Shown: positions 1 through 9,091 of the stretch, piece after piece
How positions within the stretch are numbered: position 1 is the first letter of the stretch
Layout: each line of letters opens with the position of its first letter
Assembly: GCF_022374895.2 (NCBI RefSeq)
Contig: NZ_CP092423.2
Coordinates: forward strand, 1,674,001-1,738,000
DNA length: 64,000 nt
Origin: Mycobacterium lentiflavum
GTDB lineage: Bacteria > Actinomycetota > Actinomycetes > Mycobacteriales > Mycobacteriaceae
Direction of reading: 5' to 3'
Program-made: the position numbers and the translations under genes
The notes under the pieces: model-generated
Told to the model about the DNA's origin: nothing
Database searches by the model: none
Seen by the model: only the letters and a program-made list of their open reading frames with translations

Positions 1-2
1 AC

Positions 3-959
3 CGCATGGCAGCCAGCACCGCCGGGTACCGCCAATTCGTGTCCTGGGCTCACGGGCTGGGCCAGCTTGTCATCGTCGGTATCGAAGGCCCCGGCCACTA
101 CGGCGCGGGCCTGGCCCGGTATCTGCGCGCCGAGGGCATCCCGGTCACCGAGGTCGGCCGCCCCAAACGGCAGCGCCGGGCACGCTACGGCAAATCCGAC
201 GATGCTGATGCGGCCGGAGCCGCCGCGATCGTGTTGGCCGGCGAAGCCCTCGGCGACCCCAAGTCCGCCGACGGTGCTGCCGAAATGGTGCGGGTGCTGC
301 GGGTGGCCCGTACCAGTGCGGTGCGCGCCCGCGCCAAGGCCTACACCGCCCTGCAGGACCTTTTGGTCACCGCTCCCGCAGCGCTGCGTGAACAGCTGGC
401 CGGCCTCTACAAAAAGCGTCTCATCCAGGCCTGCAAACAGTTGTCTGAGTCCGAAACGCCAAGCAGTCCAACCGATGCCATCACGATGGCGATCAAATCA
501 CTGGCGGCGCGCTGCGAGCAACTCGACGTCGAAGCCGCCCGGCTCAAACACCACATCGACACCATCACCGCCACCGCCGCACCGCAGTTGCGCGCCGTCT
601 ACGGTGTTGGCCCCGACACCGCCGCCACGCTGCTGGCAGCGATCGGCGACAACCACGATCGGATCAACGGCGATGGCGCCTTCGCTAAACTCTGCGGAGT
701 CAGCCCGCTGCAGGCCTCCAGCGGCAAAACCGTCCGACACCGACTCAACCGCGGCGGCAACCGTGATGCCAACCGGGCGCTGCATGTCATCCTGGTCGTG
801 CGGCTGCGCCGCCACCAACCCACCCGTGACTACATGGCGCGCCGCCTCGCCGAAGGCAAAACCAAAAACGAGGTCATGCGCTGTCTCAAGCGCTACCTCG
901 CCCGCGAAATCTTCCACGCCATTCAGCCGTCAAGAAAGGCAACAAAAATCGTTGCCTGA
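3..959 (+). CDS. IS110 family transposase, 5' end cut by window
   Basis: This encodes a DEDD-type recombinase that moves IS110 elements. The visible 317 residues start after the usual N-terminal motif, because the frame is open to the window edge and family members are about 400 residues. The N-terminal half shows the conserved segment VIVGIEGPGHYG followed by RYGKSDDADAAGAAA, which carries the later acidic residues of the DEDD domain. The C-terminal half has the Transposase_20 helix-hairpin-helix segment VYGVGPDTAATLLAAIGD near residue 199 and the serine-containing stretch LCGVSPLQASSGK near residue 229. No frameshift is visible in this part, so the element may be functional; only its left end is out of view. 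It marks the edge of an IS-rich accessory region. Confidence 0.88.
   Translation, partial: RMAASTAGYRQFVSWAHGLGQLVIVGIEGPGHYGAGLARYLRAEGIPVTEVGRPKRQRRARYGKSDDADAAGAAAIVLAGEALGDPKSADGAAEMVRVLRVARTSAVRARAKAYTALQDLLVTAPAALREQLAGLYKKRLIQACKQLSESETPSSPTDAITMAIKSLAARCEQLDVEAARLKHHIDTITATAAPQLRAVYGVGPDTAATLLAAIGDNHDRINGDGAFAKLCGVSPLQASSGKTVRHRLNRGGNRDANRALHVILVVRLRRHQPTRDYMARRLAEGKTKNEVMRCLKRYLAREIFHAIQPSRKATKIVA
937..957 (+). terminator. Small hairpin overlapping the IS110 transposase stop
   Basis: AGGCAAC and GTTGCCT form a perfect 7-bp stem around a 7-nt A-rich loop, and the stem runs into the TGA stop codon. It could be a terminator or a structure in the IS110 end. No U-tract follows, so confidence is low. 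Confidence 0.3.
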
Positions 960-1172
960 ATATAGGAGCATCTGCTATCAAGGACGAGACCACGCGGCGC
1001 ATCGTCCGGCCGAACTGTACATGTATTTCACCAAATCGTTCGAGAGCGCAGGCCTGCCGAAATGTAGGCAATTCGGCTCGCACCCGATTGGGAATCCCGG
1101 TCAATAGAGGTATGACGGGTATGGCTGAGCCGTCGGTAGCGCCATCGCTATACCGGTAGGTACAGTCGCTGA

Positions 1173-1820
1173 GTGACCATGACCGCAGCCACGGTTTCGG
1201 AAGACGAGGGCGCTTTGGTCGCTGCACTTCGCGCCGGCGACCATCGAGCTTTTGCTCGGTTGGTCGATCGTCACACTCCGGCGATGCTGCGGGTGGCACG
1301 TGGCTACGTGCCGAGTGAGCAGCATGCCGAGGACGTCGTGCAGGAGACGTGGATCGCGCTCCTCAAGGGCTTGGACAGATTCGAGGGACGGTCGTCCCTA
1401 CGTACTTGGCTTTTTACGGTTCTTGTCAATATCGCCAAGACTAGAGGGCTCAAGGAACGCAGGCACGTCGACACTCAGATCAAAGCGTTCACCGGCGGCA
1501 CAGTTGACCCCGAGCGGTTCCGTGCTGCTGGCGACGAGCTACCCGGGCACTGGAAGGCGGAGGAGACACCGACTCCTTTCCCGGACACCCCTGAGGGCTC
1601 GGCTCTCAGCAGAGAACTCACCGACGTCGCCAAGCGCAATCTCGATACCTTGCCTGAGCGTCAGCGCATTGTCGTGACGATGCGCGACATGCTCGGTCTC
1701 GATTCCGATGAGGTCTGTGCACTACTCGAGATCAGCGCTGCGAACCAGCGGGTATTGCTTCATCGTGGCCGTGCGGTCATTCGAGAGGCTCTCGAAAATT
1801 ACCTGAAAGATGCGTCGTGA
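1173..1820 (+). CDS. ECF RNA polymerase sigma factor
   Basis: This is a group 4 (ECF) sigma-70 factor that would direct RNA polymerase to a small stress regulon. Region 2 spans about residues 14 to 85, with the typical run AEDVVQETWIALLKGLDRFEGRSSLRTWLF written here only in its fragments AEDVVQETW and SSLRTWLF. An unusually long linker (residues 90 to 140) joins it to region 4 (about 145 to 205), where NLDTLPERQRIVVTMRD and the recognition helix near DSDEVCALLEISAANQR are clear. The GTG start gives 215 residues; an ATG two codons in is an alternative. The next gene, an anti-sigma factor, overlaps the stop by 4 bases (GTGA), so the two are translationally coupled. A decayed relative of this gene lies at 15162. 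Confidence 0.93.
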   Translation: MTMTAATVSEDEGALVAALRAGDHRAFARLVDRHTPAMLRVARGYVPSEQHAEDVVQETWIALLKGLDRFEGRSSLRTWLFTVLVNIAKTRGLKERRHVDTQIKAFTGGTVDPERFRAAGDELPGHWKAEETPTPFPDTPEGSALSRELTDVAKRNLDTLPERQRIVVTMRDMLGLDSDEVCALLEISAANQRVLLHRGRAVIREALENYLKDAS

Positions 1821-2050
1821 ACCCACTCGATTGCAACGAGCTCGTCGAAATTGTCACTGCCTATCTGGACGGCTCACTCGACCTCGAAACGCGGGCGCGC
1901 TTCGACGAGCACCTGCTCGAATGCGACGGATGCGATAACTACCTGCAGCAGTTTCGGGTCACTATCAGCACGGTCGGCCGGATCCGTGAAAGCGAGTTGG
2001 CACCGGAATTCCGCGCGCAACTACTTGAGGCTTTCAAGGATTGGCGGTGA
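1817..2050 (+). CDS. Zinc-finger (zf-HC2) anti-sigma factor
   Basis: This 77-residue soluble protein carries the HxxxCxxC zinc-binding pattern of ZAS anti-sigma factors (EHLLECDGC, about residues 34 to 42) after a helix with the CNEL motif. Such proteins bind and silence the partner sigma factor and often release it on thiol oxidation. Its GTG start overlaps the sigma stop by 4 bases, which makes the preceding ECF factor the evident partner. No transmembrane segment is present, so it should act in the cytoplasm. Confidence 0.88.
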   Translation: MNPLDCNELVEIVTAYLDGSLDLETRARFDEHLLECDGCDNYLQQFRVTISTVGRIRESELAPEFRAQLLEAFKDWR

Positions 2051-2282
2051 CGCCCTTTTACAACCACAGAGTGCCACCTGCGGGCCAAATGAAGCAGTCC
2101 CGGCGCCTGGCAAGCACGCGCGATCGTGCGGGGATGGCGCCACAGTTGTTGGTAGGCGCTATTTGACTCGGGCATCGGCTTGCGAAGGTCGCAGCGGGCT
2201 TCGTCCCGAGTAACTTGACCAAACCTATTCGTGCGCAACTATTTGCATGCTTACGCTCTTGGTCAGCGGCATTGGTGTATGG

Positions 2283-2750
2283 TGAGCCTCCCCGGTTTCA
2301 GTGGACACCCGAGATAGCGGGGCACGGGGTTCCGCTGGGAGGATGTGGGTATGTCCAGGACTCGTCGGTCGTTCACGGCGGAGTTCAAGGCTCAGGCCGC
2401 TCGGCGGGCGATTGATGGTGGCCCAGCCGGTCGCCGAGATCGGCCGGGAGCTCAATGTTCACGAGCACCTGTTACGTAAATGGGTGGCGGCCGAAAGGCT
2501 CCGGGACGGCGCTGCCACCGATGCGCACAGGGTTCCACCGGATGGTGGCTGACCGCGATCGAGCGTGCCGAGTTGGCACCCGGTTCCGTACGGGGATCGC
2601 CGAGAAGGAACGCGATATCGCGTTCGTGAGAAAAGTATCGGCGTACTTTGCGGCACAGCAACGCAGTCGTTTCGAGCTCATCGCCGCGGGGTTCGGGCTA
2701 CCTGTGGGCGGTTCCGGCGCACCACGGTGCCCGGTCGGATGCGCATTCGC
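2283..2750 (+). pseudogene. Decayed IS3 family OrfA with left terminal repeat
   Basis: The sequence from 2283 (TGAGCCTCCCCGGTTTCAG) looks like an actinobacterial IS3 left end. An ATG at 2351 opens MSRTRRSFTAEFKAQAARRA, a typical OrfA start. A frameshift near 2410 is followed by VAQPVAEIGRELNVHEHLLRKWVAAE, recognisable here by its parts AEIGRELNVHE and LLRKWVAAE. More frameshifts lead to RDIAFVRKVSAYFAAQQRS near 2611 to 2668, the OrfA leucine-zipper end passing into the OrfB start. At least two frameshifts and an early stop mean it cannot make a working transposase. An OrfB remnant in the same orientation lies 3.7 kb downstream. Confidence 0.78.
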
Positions 2751-2872
2751 GCAAACTATCCTGTCACCACTTCTGTACCGGACATTAATCCGCACGACGC
2801 CAACGGGACGCAATGGGCTCATGCGATGAAGCGTTCGCGGCCCATGATCCGCGCTTCGGGCTCGTGGGTGAC

Positions 2873-4156
2873 TCAGCGGTCGCCGATGATCGAGGATGCT
2901 GGTGAAAGCTGGGAATGATTACTGTCACGGAGTCGCCCGGTGGTGCGAATGTCCACTTCGGAGCGGAGAGTGCGGTGCACTGGACACCTGCTGGCGATCT
3001 CCATGAGCCTGTCGCGTTGGATGGCGCTCAGTGGTCCCTGCAACATAATGTGGCGTTCAATGCGATCGATGAACCCTTTCGTTTTGTCGAGCTCGGCACA
3101 GTCCTGCGCGTGGACACGGGAATGGCGGGCATCGACAACCACGCTTTCCAGTGGCCATCGTTTGCGTTCGGCGTACATCCTGATCGTCATCGACGTACAG
3201 GCTCCCAACGCGGCGAGCAATAGGTCGTACGGGGTGGGGCCCATGTCGTCGCTGATCGGACGAGGTTCATCCGCAACAAGGCGGTGCGAGCCGACCGTGA
3301 TGTCCTGGGTGAGACTTCCCGCATCACCCCGCTCTGCGACCCGTACGACACCGTCGTCACTAGGCGGAGGGCCGCTGCGAGTCAGAGCTGTGCTCGCATG
3401 GTGCTTCAGGTAACGGCCAGCCCAGGCAGCTATCACAGTAGCGGCGTACTCGGCGTCGTCGCGGCAGCTGAGCAGATGATCAGCGCCGTCAAGTGCGACA
3501 AAGGATTTAGGGTGCCGCGCGATGTCGAAGATCTCTCGGGCATTGTCGACTGAGACCACCTGGTCGGTCGGCGAGTGCAACACTAGGAGTGCAGCGTCGG
3601 CCGCTCGGATACGTTCCCGCTGGGGCTGTGCTGCGATGTCGTCGAGGAACTGCCGCTGCAGACGGAACTCGCGACCGGCGATAGATATAGTCGCCTCACC
3701 TGCCGCGATGTCGTCGCGTGACTGGCGCAGCAGGCCCGCTACGTGACCGGGATCTGCCGGTGTACCAATAACGGCAATGGCATTGACATCATTGATTCGC
3801 GACGCCGCCGCAAGCACCGCAGCCCCACCGAGGGAGTGCCCAATCAGCATCGTTGGCGCACCGTGGCTCGCTCGCATGAAGTCGGCTGCACACACCAAGT
3901 CATCGACATTGGAACTGAATCCTGTCGCGGCGAAGTCGCCCTCGGAGTCCCCCAACCCCGTGAAGTCGAAGCGTAGGACGCCGATACCACTGCCGGTGAG
4001 GGCACGAGAGATTCGCGCCGCAGCCGAGTTGTCTTTTCCACAGGTAAAGCAGTGCGCGAATACCGCCCACGTCGTGGGCGGCTGTTCTGGAGTCTCCAGC
4101 CGCCCAGACAGCGAACCGCTACTGCCAGCGAACGTCACGCGTTCTGAATTGCTCAT
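2873..4156 (-). CDS. Alpha/beta hydrolase fused to OsmC-like domain
   Basis: This 427-residue bifunctional protein has an N-terminal alpha/beta hydrolase (about 1 to 255) with the nucleophile elbow GHSLGG and a His in DGADHLL, and a C-terminal OsmC/Ohr-like domain (about 270 to 410) with ALGACTSMTIRMYAERK and CPVHRTL. The two OsmC cysteines are those of the peroxidatic pair. The fusion is known in bacteria and is thought to detoxify organic hydroperoxides or hydrolyse small esters; the substrate is unknown. I chose the ATG at 4156 because GAGGAGG lies just upstream. The frame stays open 48 codons further to 4300 (a Cys-rich stretch with CRVC), but that start has no ribosome site. It is divergent from the SDR gene at 4474. 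Confidence 0.88.
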   Translation of the reverse strand: MSNSERVTFAGSSGSLSGRLETPEQPPTTWAVFAHCFTCGKDNSAAARISRALTGSGIGVLRFDFTGLGDSEGDFAATGFSSNVDDLVCAADFMRASHGAPTMLIGHSLGGAAVLAAASRINDVNAIAVIGTPADPGHVAGLLRQSRDDIAAGEATISIAGREFRLQRQFLDDIAAQPQRERIRAADAALLVLHSPTDQVVSVDNAREIFDIARHPKSFVALDGADHLLSCRDDAEYAATVIAAWAGRYLKHHASTALTRSGPPPSDDGVVRVAERGDAGSLTQDITVGSHRLVADEPRPISDDMGPTPYDLLLAALGACTSMTIRMYAERKRWPLESVVVDARHSRVHAQDCAELDKTKGFIDRIERHIMLQGPLSAIQRDRLMEIASRCPVHRTLRSEVDIRTTGRLRDSNHSQLSPASSIIGDR

Positions 4157-4473
4157 CGGGACGACCTCCTCATCGCTAGAACTGGCCGGATGTGTCAGTC
4201 CGCCCGCGGTGTCCAGTTCGCGGTGGGCGGGGTCGTAAGCCCGACGAACGCAATACTTGTCCTTCCACTCGGGATCGGCTTGCCAGCAGACCCTGCACAC
4301 ACGGGTGCTCCAGCGCGAGCATCGCCACGCTGAACCCTATAGCACTCTGCGGGACGGCCGAGACTTGTAACGCTTGACCGTCGTCCGCACACTCATTAGT
4401 CGCACGTGATAGTACGAAGAAAACCTTGGCCGCGGCACACAATCCGGTCGACCATAAGAAAGCAGGATGAACG

Positions 4474-5220
4474 ATGGCTGTCCAACTGTCCGAGGCACGC
4501 GTTCTCATCACCGGCGGAACTAGCGGAATCGGGCGGGCTGTTGCCGTCTCTCTGGCTAGTCACGGTGCCGTAGTGGCAGTGTCAGGCCGGAACGCGGAGC
4601 GTGGGCAACAGGTAGTAGGAGAGATCGAGTCCACGGGCGGCAAGGCCGAGTTTCTCAGCAGTGACCTGCACGACGCCGAATCCGCGAGGCTGCTCGCTGC
4701 TGAGGCTGTTACACGGCTCGGCCATATCGACGTGCTGGTGAACAACGCCGGCGTCTATCCGTTCGGACCAACCGAATCGATGACCGAAGAAGATTTCACC
4801 GCGGTGTTCAATCTCAACGTTCGCGTTCCGTTCTTCTTGGTAGCCGAACTAGCCCCCAAGATGGCCGAACGCGGCAATGGCGTGATCGTCAATGTCACTA
4901 CGATGGTCGCCGAGTACGGAAACGTCGGAACCAGTCTGTACGGCGCCAGCAAAGCTGCGGTCGTATCCCTCACCAAAACGTGGGCAGCCGAGTACGGACC
5001 GCGGGGCATACGGGTCAACGCGGTCAGTCCAGGACCGACATTCACCGAAGGCACCGCAGCTATGGGTGAGGGGCTTCGCAGGCTGGTTGGCCCTGCTCCC
5101 GCGGGCCGTCCCGCGCAGGCTGAAGAAATCGCCAACTCGATTGTGTTCTTGGCGAGCGACCAAGCCAGCTACATCCACGGGGTCACCCTCGCTGTAGATG
5201 GCGGCCGCACCGCCGTCTGA
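4474..5220 (+). CDS. SDR family oxidoreductase
   Basis: This is a classical short-chain dehydrogenase of 248 residues. It has the cofactor motif TGGTSGIG (about 14 to 21), an NNAG motif (about 90), the catalytic Ser region VNVTTM, and the YGASK catalytic Tyr-Lys pair (about 153 to 157). It ends in the usual family C-terminus with VDGG. The Arg after the first beta-alpha unit (SGRNAERG) suggests NADP(H) preference. The substrate cannot be read from sequence. It lies between the hydrolase-OsmC gene and an LLM oxidoreductase, all within a block flanked by IS3 remnants. Confidence 0.9.
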   Translation: MAVQLSEARVLITGGTSGIGRAVAVSLASHGAVVAVSGRNAERGQQVVGEIESTGGKAEFLSSDLHDAESARLLAAEAVTRLGHIDVLVNNAGVYPFGPTESMTEEDFTAVFNLNVRVPFFLVAELAPKMAERGNGVIVNVTTMVAEYGNVGTSLYGASKAAVVSLTKTWAAEYGPRGIRVNAVSPGPTFTEGTAAMGEGLRRLVGPAPAGRPAQAEEIANSIVFLASDQASYIHGVTLAVDGGRTAV

Positions 5221-5338
5221 ACACCGGCTAACCGCACAGTCCATGCTGCCATCAATTCCGATCACACGGGAGCCGAATGCAGCGTGCATCGATTAATAAG
5301 TGTCCTGCTCATCCCATTGAAATATGAGGTATATCAAT

Positions 5339-6166
5339 ATGTCTAGCCGTCGGAACCTGCCTATTCGCGTCGGTGTGCAGCTGTGGCCAGGAGACACCCC
5401 TGACTACCGCACCTGGCGCGACGCAGTGATCACCGCTGAACAACTCGGCGTAGACGCAATCTTCGGCTACGACCATTTCCATAAACCCGCAACCGCCCCG
5501 ACCTCCGACGGGTTGCCCGAGCTCCTACCCGTGCAGCCCGACGTCAATAATTTCGAAGGCTGGACGTCGCTGGCCTCATGGGGCGAGATCACCTCACGCG
5601 CCGAGATCGGCTTGCTCGTAACTGGTGTCGGTTACCGCAATCCGGATCTTCTCGCTGACATGGCCCGCACAGTCGATCACATCAGCGATGGCCGCCTGAT
5701 TCTGGGGATTGGATCCGGTTGGTATGAAAAGGATTACGTCGTTTACGGTTATGAGTACGGTACCGTCAAGTCACGGATGGACCTATTCGAGCGCAGCCTG
5801 AAACGCATAAGCGAGCGGCTCGACAAACTGATACCGGCTCCGACACGCAGCATCCCGATTCTCATCGGCGGCATGGGGGTGCGCCGCACGCTGCCTTTGG
5901 TGGCACGGTACGCCGACATCTGGCATACGTTCGCCAGCCCCGCCGAGTACCGGCGTAAGAATGCACTGCTTGGCGAGTTGGCACAGGTAGTAGGGCGCGA
6001 TGAGTCGGCGATTGAACGCGCAGTGCACTGGACAGGCCGCGCCGACGCCGACGCATTTGCGAGTATGGGGGTAACGTTCTTTACCACTGAAATCCACCCG
6101 GATGCAGACGGATTCGACTTTCGCGAACTCAAAGATATGATCCACTGGCGCGATACATACAGCTAG
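5339..6166 (+). CDS. LLM class (F420-dependent type) oxidoreductase
   Basis: This is a luciferase-like TIM-barrel oxidoreductase of about 275 residues, in a family that in mycobacteria usually uses F420 and sometimes FMN. Diagnostic segments are VGVQLWPGDTPDYRTWRDA at the N-terminus, FGYDHFHKP, the LLVTGVGYRNPDLLADMART region, and GRLILGIGSGWYEKDYVVYG in the middle, followed by PILIGGMGVRRTLPLVARYADIW cited here by its core GGMGVRRTL. I chose the ATG at 5339 because GAGGT lies 8 bases before it; an in-frame ATG at 5324 lacks such a site. The substrate is unknown. Confidence 0.88.
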   Translation: MSSRRNLPIRVGVQLWPGDTPDYRTWRDAVITAEQLGVDAIFGYDHFHKPATAPTSDGLPELLPVQPDVNNFEGWTSLASWGEITSRAEIGLLVTGVGYRNPDLLADMARTVDHISDGRLILGIGSGWYEKDYVVYGYEYGTVKSRMDLFERSLKRISERLDKLIPAPTRSIPILIGGMGVRRTLPLVARYADIWHTFASPAEYRRKNALLGELAQVVGRDESAIERAVHWTGRADADAFASMGVTFFTTEIHPDADGFDFRELKDMIHWRDTYS

Positions 6167-6429
6167 ACTGGGTCAGCTCACCGCGACCCTCGCGGGCCGC
6201 CCGTGTCCGCGCTACCCAGCGTGCCCTCATACGCGCTCAGGTCACGAGCAACCTGGGCGATCCGGCTTACCCGTTTCTTCGACGATCTGGACCGCACCCT
6301 CACGGAACTCCTAGTCGTACTTCTTCCGTTTCTCTGGCATCTCGACCCCTATTGTCGATGCCTCCACGCTCTCGGGGAACTTCACCGAGCTAGTCCGCCG
6401 GCAATCTGGGCATCTACCCGGTCACCCTT

Positions 6430-6930
6430 CTCAGTGGACCAAGCAAAACGACATCGAACACCAAGTGCGCCAAGGTGTCCCGACGAGGGAGCCCCCGCAC
6501 CAAGTCGGTCCCTGATACGGCTGACCGGCATCTACACTTGCCCGGACCAGAGTGGCTCCAACGTCCACTGCGGTGCGGTCACAGTCGATTATCTGGTCAG
6601 CCCCTGCTACAGCATCTCGTTCCAAATAAGTTGCAGGTCAATGCTATATGTCCAACACCGCAGCATCGAAGGCTGTTGCACTGCTGCGCTGTCATCGACA
6701 GGGTCAGTCGCAGCATCGTCGGCTGACCGATAGCCTCGAAGGCGATTGCCACCTTGGTGGTCAAATCATTAGACATGGCCATCAGCGACGGCCGCCCAGC
6801 CTCAGGCATGTCCTTGCTGATCACGAAACACCCTCCACTTCACGGGTTTCGGATGAAAGATCCGGGTGGCTAGACTGGGTCTGTCGTTTGGATCGATTGG
6901 GATGACCTTGGCAGTCTCTTGGGCACGCTC
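6430..6930 (+). pseudogene. Decayed IS3 family OrfB (rve integrase) remnant
   Basis: Between about 6600 and 6720 the plus strand reads PNKLQVNAI then LHCCAVIDRVSRSIVG, matching the IS3 OrfB integrase core (PNQLWVTDIT...YCCAVIDVFSRRIVGW in typical members). After a stop and shift, IASKAIATLVVKSLDMAISDGRP (cited by its end, SLDMAISDGRP) aligns with the next OrfB block, and GLSFGSIGM near 6870 aligns with the GSMGSVGDCYDNA block. The acidic residues and several frames are broken. This explains most of the otherwise gene-free 6167 to 6928 stretch. Confidence 0.68.
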
Positions 6931-7216
6931 AGCAGCCGAATGTGAATCCGCAGGGCACCATTGCCTTGACGGCTGGCTCAGCGAACGGAGTGCGAGGTTC
7001 AGAAGGAGCCGTCGTCTTGGTCGTCGTCTCGCCGAGTGTCATTCTGATGCTGGGCGATTCAGCTCCAGCATCGCTAGCAGAATCCTCAGCTGTCGCCGTT
7101 GCGGCGAATACTATCGCAGCGACGCACGCCGACCCGGCAAGTAGCAGCTGGGCGACTTTCGCTGGGCGCCGCGTCAGTTGCGGCCCTCGCAGATTAATTG
7201 CCGATCGGAGCGTCAC
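6929..7216 (-). CDS. Small secreted or membrane-anchored hypothetical protein
   Basis: This encodes 95 residues with a basic start (RRPAKVAQ) and a hydrophobic run (LLLAGSACVAAIVFAATATA, residues about 26 to 45) that looks like a signal peptide cleaved near TATAED. The rest is a short Ser/Thr/Pro-rich tail with MTLGETTTKTTAPSEP. I recall similar short exported proteins in nontuberculous mycobacteria, but no function. A strong AT-rich palindrome lies 16 bases upstream of the start. It partly abuts the IS3 remnant, so it could also be a fragment. Confidence 0.6.
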   Translation of the reverse strand: MTLRSAINLRGPQLTRRPAKVAQLLLAGSACVAAIVFAATATAEDSASDAGAESPSIRMTLGETTTKTTAPSEPRTPFAEPAVKAMVPCGFTFGC

Positions 7217-7231
7217 TCCTACGATTCTAAT

Positions 7232-7260
7232 CCAGATATCGCGATATCGCTATATCTAGG
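7232..7260. promoter_or_regulatory. GATATC-rich palindrome, candidate operator
   Basis: The core GCGATATCGC (7241 to 7250) is a perfect palindrome, flanked by AGATATC and TATATCT arms that pair at 6 of 7 positions. It sits just upstream of the small secreted protein gene. A related CTAGATATCGAGATA sequence lies at 12262, upstream of the ALDH-OYE operon, so one regulator may serve both. The ArsR protein at 8744 is a possible binder (inference only). The following stretch 7261 to 7641 shows no supportable gene. Confidence 0.45.
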
Positions 7261-7641
7261 AAGGTGGTATTAGGGCGTCTTAGTCTCGATTTCCGTCCAA
7301 GGCGATGGTCGCCGGACTCCGGGTCGCAGTTGACGGGGTCAGGCTTGTGGGCGGGTCGCGGTTGCTGGTCTCGTGGCGCCGGGTGGGACGGGCTTCCCAG
7401 TGCCAGAGGGCCTTTCGGTTGATCGGTCATAGGCGGTCCAGTGTGGGCCGAAGGCGCCGCGGGGCGCTCTCAGCCGAACTGACGGTGGGCCAGCGGTTTG
7501 CTCATCGCTGACCAGGCCCGCTTGGATGGCGTGGCGGTGCGCGGGGTGGATGAGCACGTCTGGCGGCACGGGCCGTAAAGCCGCGTACACCGGTTACTGC
7601 CACACTCACAGCGCAGGCACCGTCGTACGGCTAGATGGCTA

Positions 7642-8430
7642 TCAGTGCTGGTGCTCGTTGCGCGTTAGCCAAGCGGGCATGTCAACGATGGAGTCCAGAG
7701 TGGTTTCTGCGGGATGTGTCTGGGTAAGGTCGATTTGGTCGGCATACATGCCGGTGCGTACCTGGATTGTGTGTGCGCCTACCGCGTTTCCCATGGCAAT
7801 ATCGTTGGCGGGTTGGTCGCCGATCAGCCAGAGTGCGTTCGGCTTGACGGGCACGCTCGCTGCGGCGGATCGCAGAAATTCTGGTGATGGTTTGCCGAGG
7901 AGTTTGCTGGTGACGCCGGTGGCGTGCTCAAGCGCTGCCGTGATCGCACCGGTGTCGATATGGTTGCCGTCGGGGCGTTTTCGATACTTCCCTCTTTGGA
8001 GTGCTATAAGGGTCGCACCGCGCTCGAGAGCGCGAAACGCCAAGTCGAGTAGCTGATGCGTTAGCGTGTCGTGAGTGTTGCCGACGACGACATGGGTGAT
8101 CGCACCGCCGGCGTGGCGGTAGGGGGCAAATGTCGGAAGCAAGGCGCTTGACACCACCGGCAATACGTTGATCCGGCCGCGCGTTGCTTCAAAGAGTTGC
8201 AGGGCAGCGGATACGGGGGTGAAAACTTCGCCGACACGAACGTCGAATCCGCGCTCGCGCAGTGTTTCTTGGAGGGTCTGTGGTGGCACAGTATCGGTGT
8301 TGGTGAGAAAACGGAGCGTGCAACCCATGTTTCGGAGTCTTGTCACAGCCTCAGGCGCGCCGGGAACGAGCTCGTCACCAACGTATAGCGTACCGTCCAG
8401 GTCGCTGAATACGACAGGCGTTGGCGTCAT
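7642..8430 (-). CDS. HAD superfamily hydrolase, class IIA
   Basis: This 262-residue haloacid-dehalogenase-like phosphatase has motif I as FSDLDGTLYVG (about 8 to 18), motif II around FLTNTD (about 40 to 45), and motif III/IV as GKPSPEF with GDQPANDIAMG (about 205 to 215). The large C2A cap between motifs II and III and the overall length fit the NagD/LHPP-type phosphatases, which dephosphorylate small phosphoesters. The exact substrate is not predictable. Neighbours give no pathway context. The 8431 to 8743 spacer upstream contains no gene that I can support. Confidence 0.88.
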   Translation of the reverse strand: MTPTPVVFSDLDGTLYVGDELVPGAPEAVTRLRNMGCTLRFLTNTDTVPPQTLQETLRERGFDVRVGEVFTPVSAALQLFEATRGRINVLPVVSSALLPTFAPYRHAGGAITHVVVGNTHDTLTHQLLDLAFRALERGATLIALQRGKYRKRPDGNHIDTGAITAALEHATGVTSKLLGKPSPEFLRSAAASVPVKPNALWLIGDQPANDIAMGNAVGAHTIQVRTGMYADQIDLTQTHPAETTLDSIVDMPAWLTRNEHQH

Positions 8431-8743
8431 CGATACTCCGCGAAATGACTGACCTGCCGCATGTGCCGGATGTATCGAGAACGTTCGGGAAGAGCGATTG
8501 GGGCGGCGCCGATCTGTTTGTCAGAACTTGGTGACATAGTGGAGTTGCCTCTGTAACGGTATGGCGTTGACGTGGATGCCGGGCTGGGCTGCGCGAAGCA
8601 ATATCAAGCCGTCTCAGTTAATGATGGTAGCCCCGCGTCCTTGCGTGTTCAGTTAAAAGTGAAATGACGGCTGTAGCTTTTACCGCAGGCTATTACCTGG
8701 CTGGCTCGTGCTCAGTTGGTCAGCGAAGGAGAGCGCGCAGCGG

Positions 8744-9091
8744 TTAAATCAGCGCATTCAAGGCTTCCAGCAGCGACTCAATATTCTTTTCGTGCCTTTT
8801 GTAGTACGTCCAGGGCCCGATCCGTCGGGAGGTTACCAATTGCGCGCGTTGCAGAACTGCCATATATGACGACACTGTCGACTGTGATAAGCCGACATGC
8901 TTTTGAATGATACTCACGCACACGCCGACTTCTTGTGGATCGATATCCTGTTCGGGAAAATTTTTTCGCGGATCCTTGAGCCAACTGAGTATCGTTAATC
9001 GGGTAGGGTTATCGAGGGCTTTCAATGCCTCGTTGACATCAATACTTATTGAATTCTGGGAATTAGTACGTTCAGGTGAAGTGCTCAGCAT
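8744..9091 (-). CDS. ArsR family transcriptional regulator
   Basis: This is a 115-residue winged-helix repressor of ArsR/SmtB fold. The N-terminal helices carry ALKALDNPTRLTILSWLKD (cited core LDNPTRLTIL), and the recognition helix is HVGLSQSTVSSYMAVLQRAQL, here given as LSQSTVSSYM. The wing contains RRIGPWTYYKR. The classical metal-binding ELCVC motif is absent, so it may sense a non-metal effector through a cysteine such as that in VCVSIIQ. It lies in the same orientation just downstream of the OYE/ALDH operon and is a plausible regulator of it. Confidence 0.87.
   Translation of the reverse strand: MLSTSPERTNSQNSISIDVNEALKALDNPTRLTILSWLKDPRKNFPEQDIDPQEVGVCVSIIQKHVGLSQSTVSSYMAVLQRAQLVTSRRIGPWTYYKRHEKNIESLLEALNALI

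Noticed and set aside
67..1107. Second plus-strand frame of 346 codons over the IS110 gene
   Set aside because: It is Pro/Ser/Arg-rich and overlaps the transposase in another frame; it is a composition artefact.
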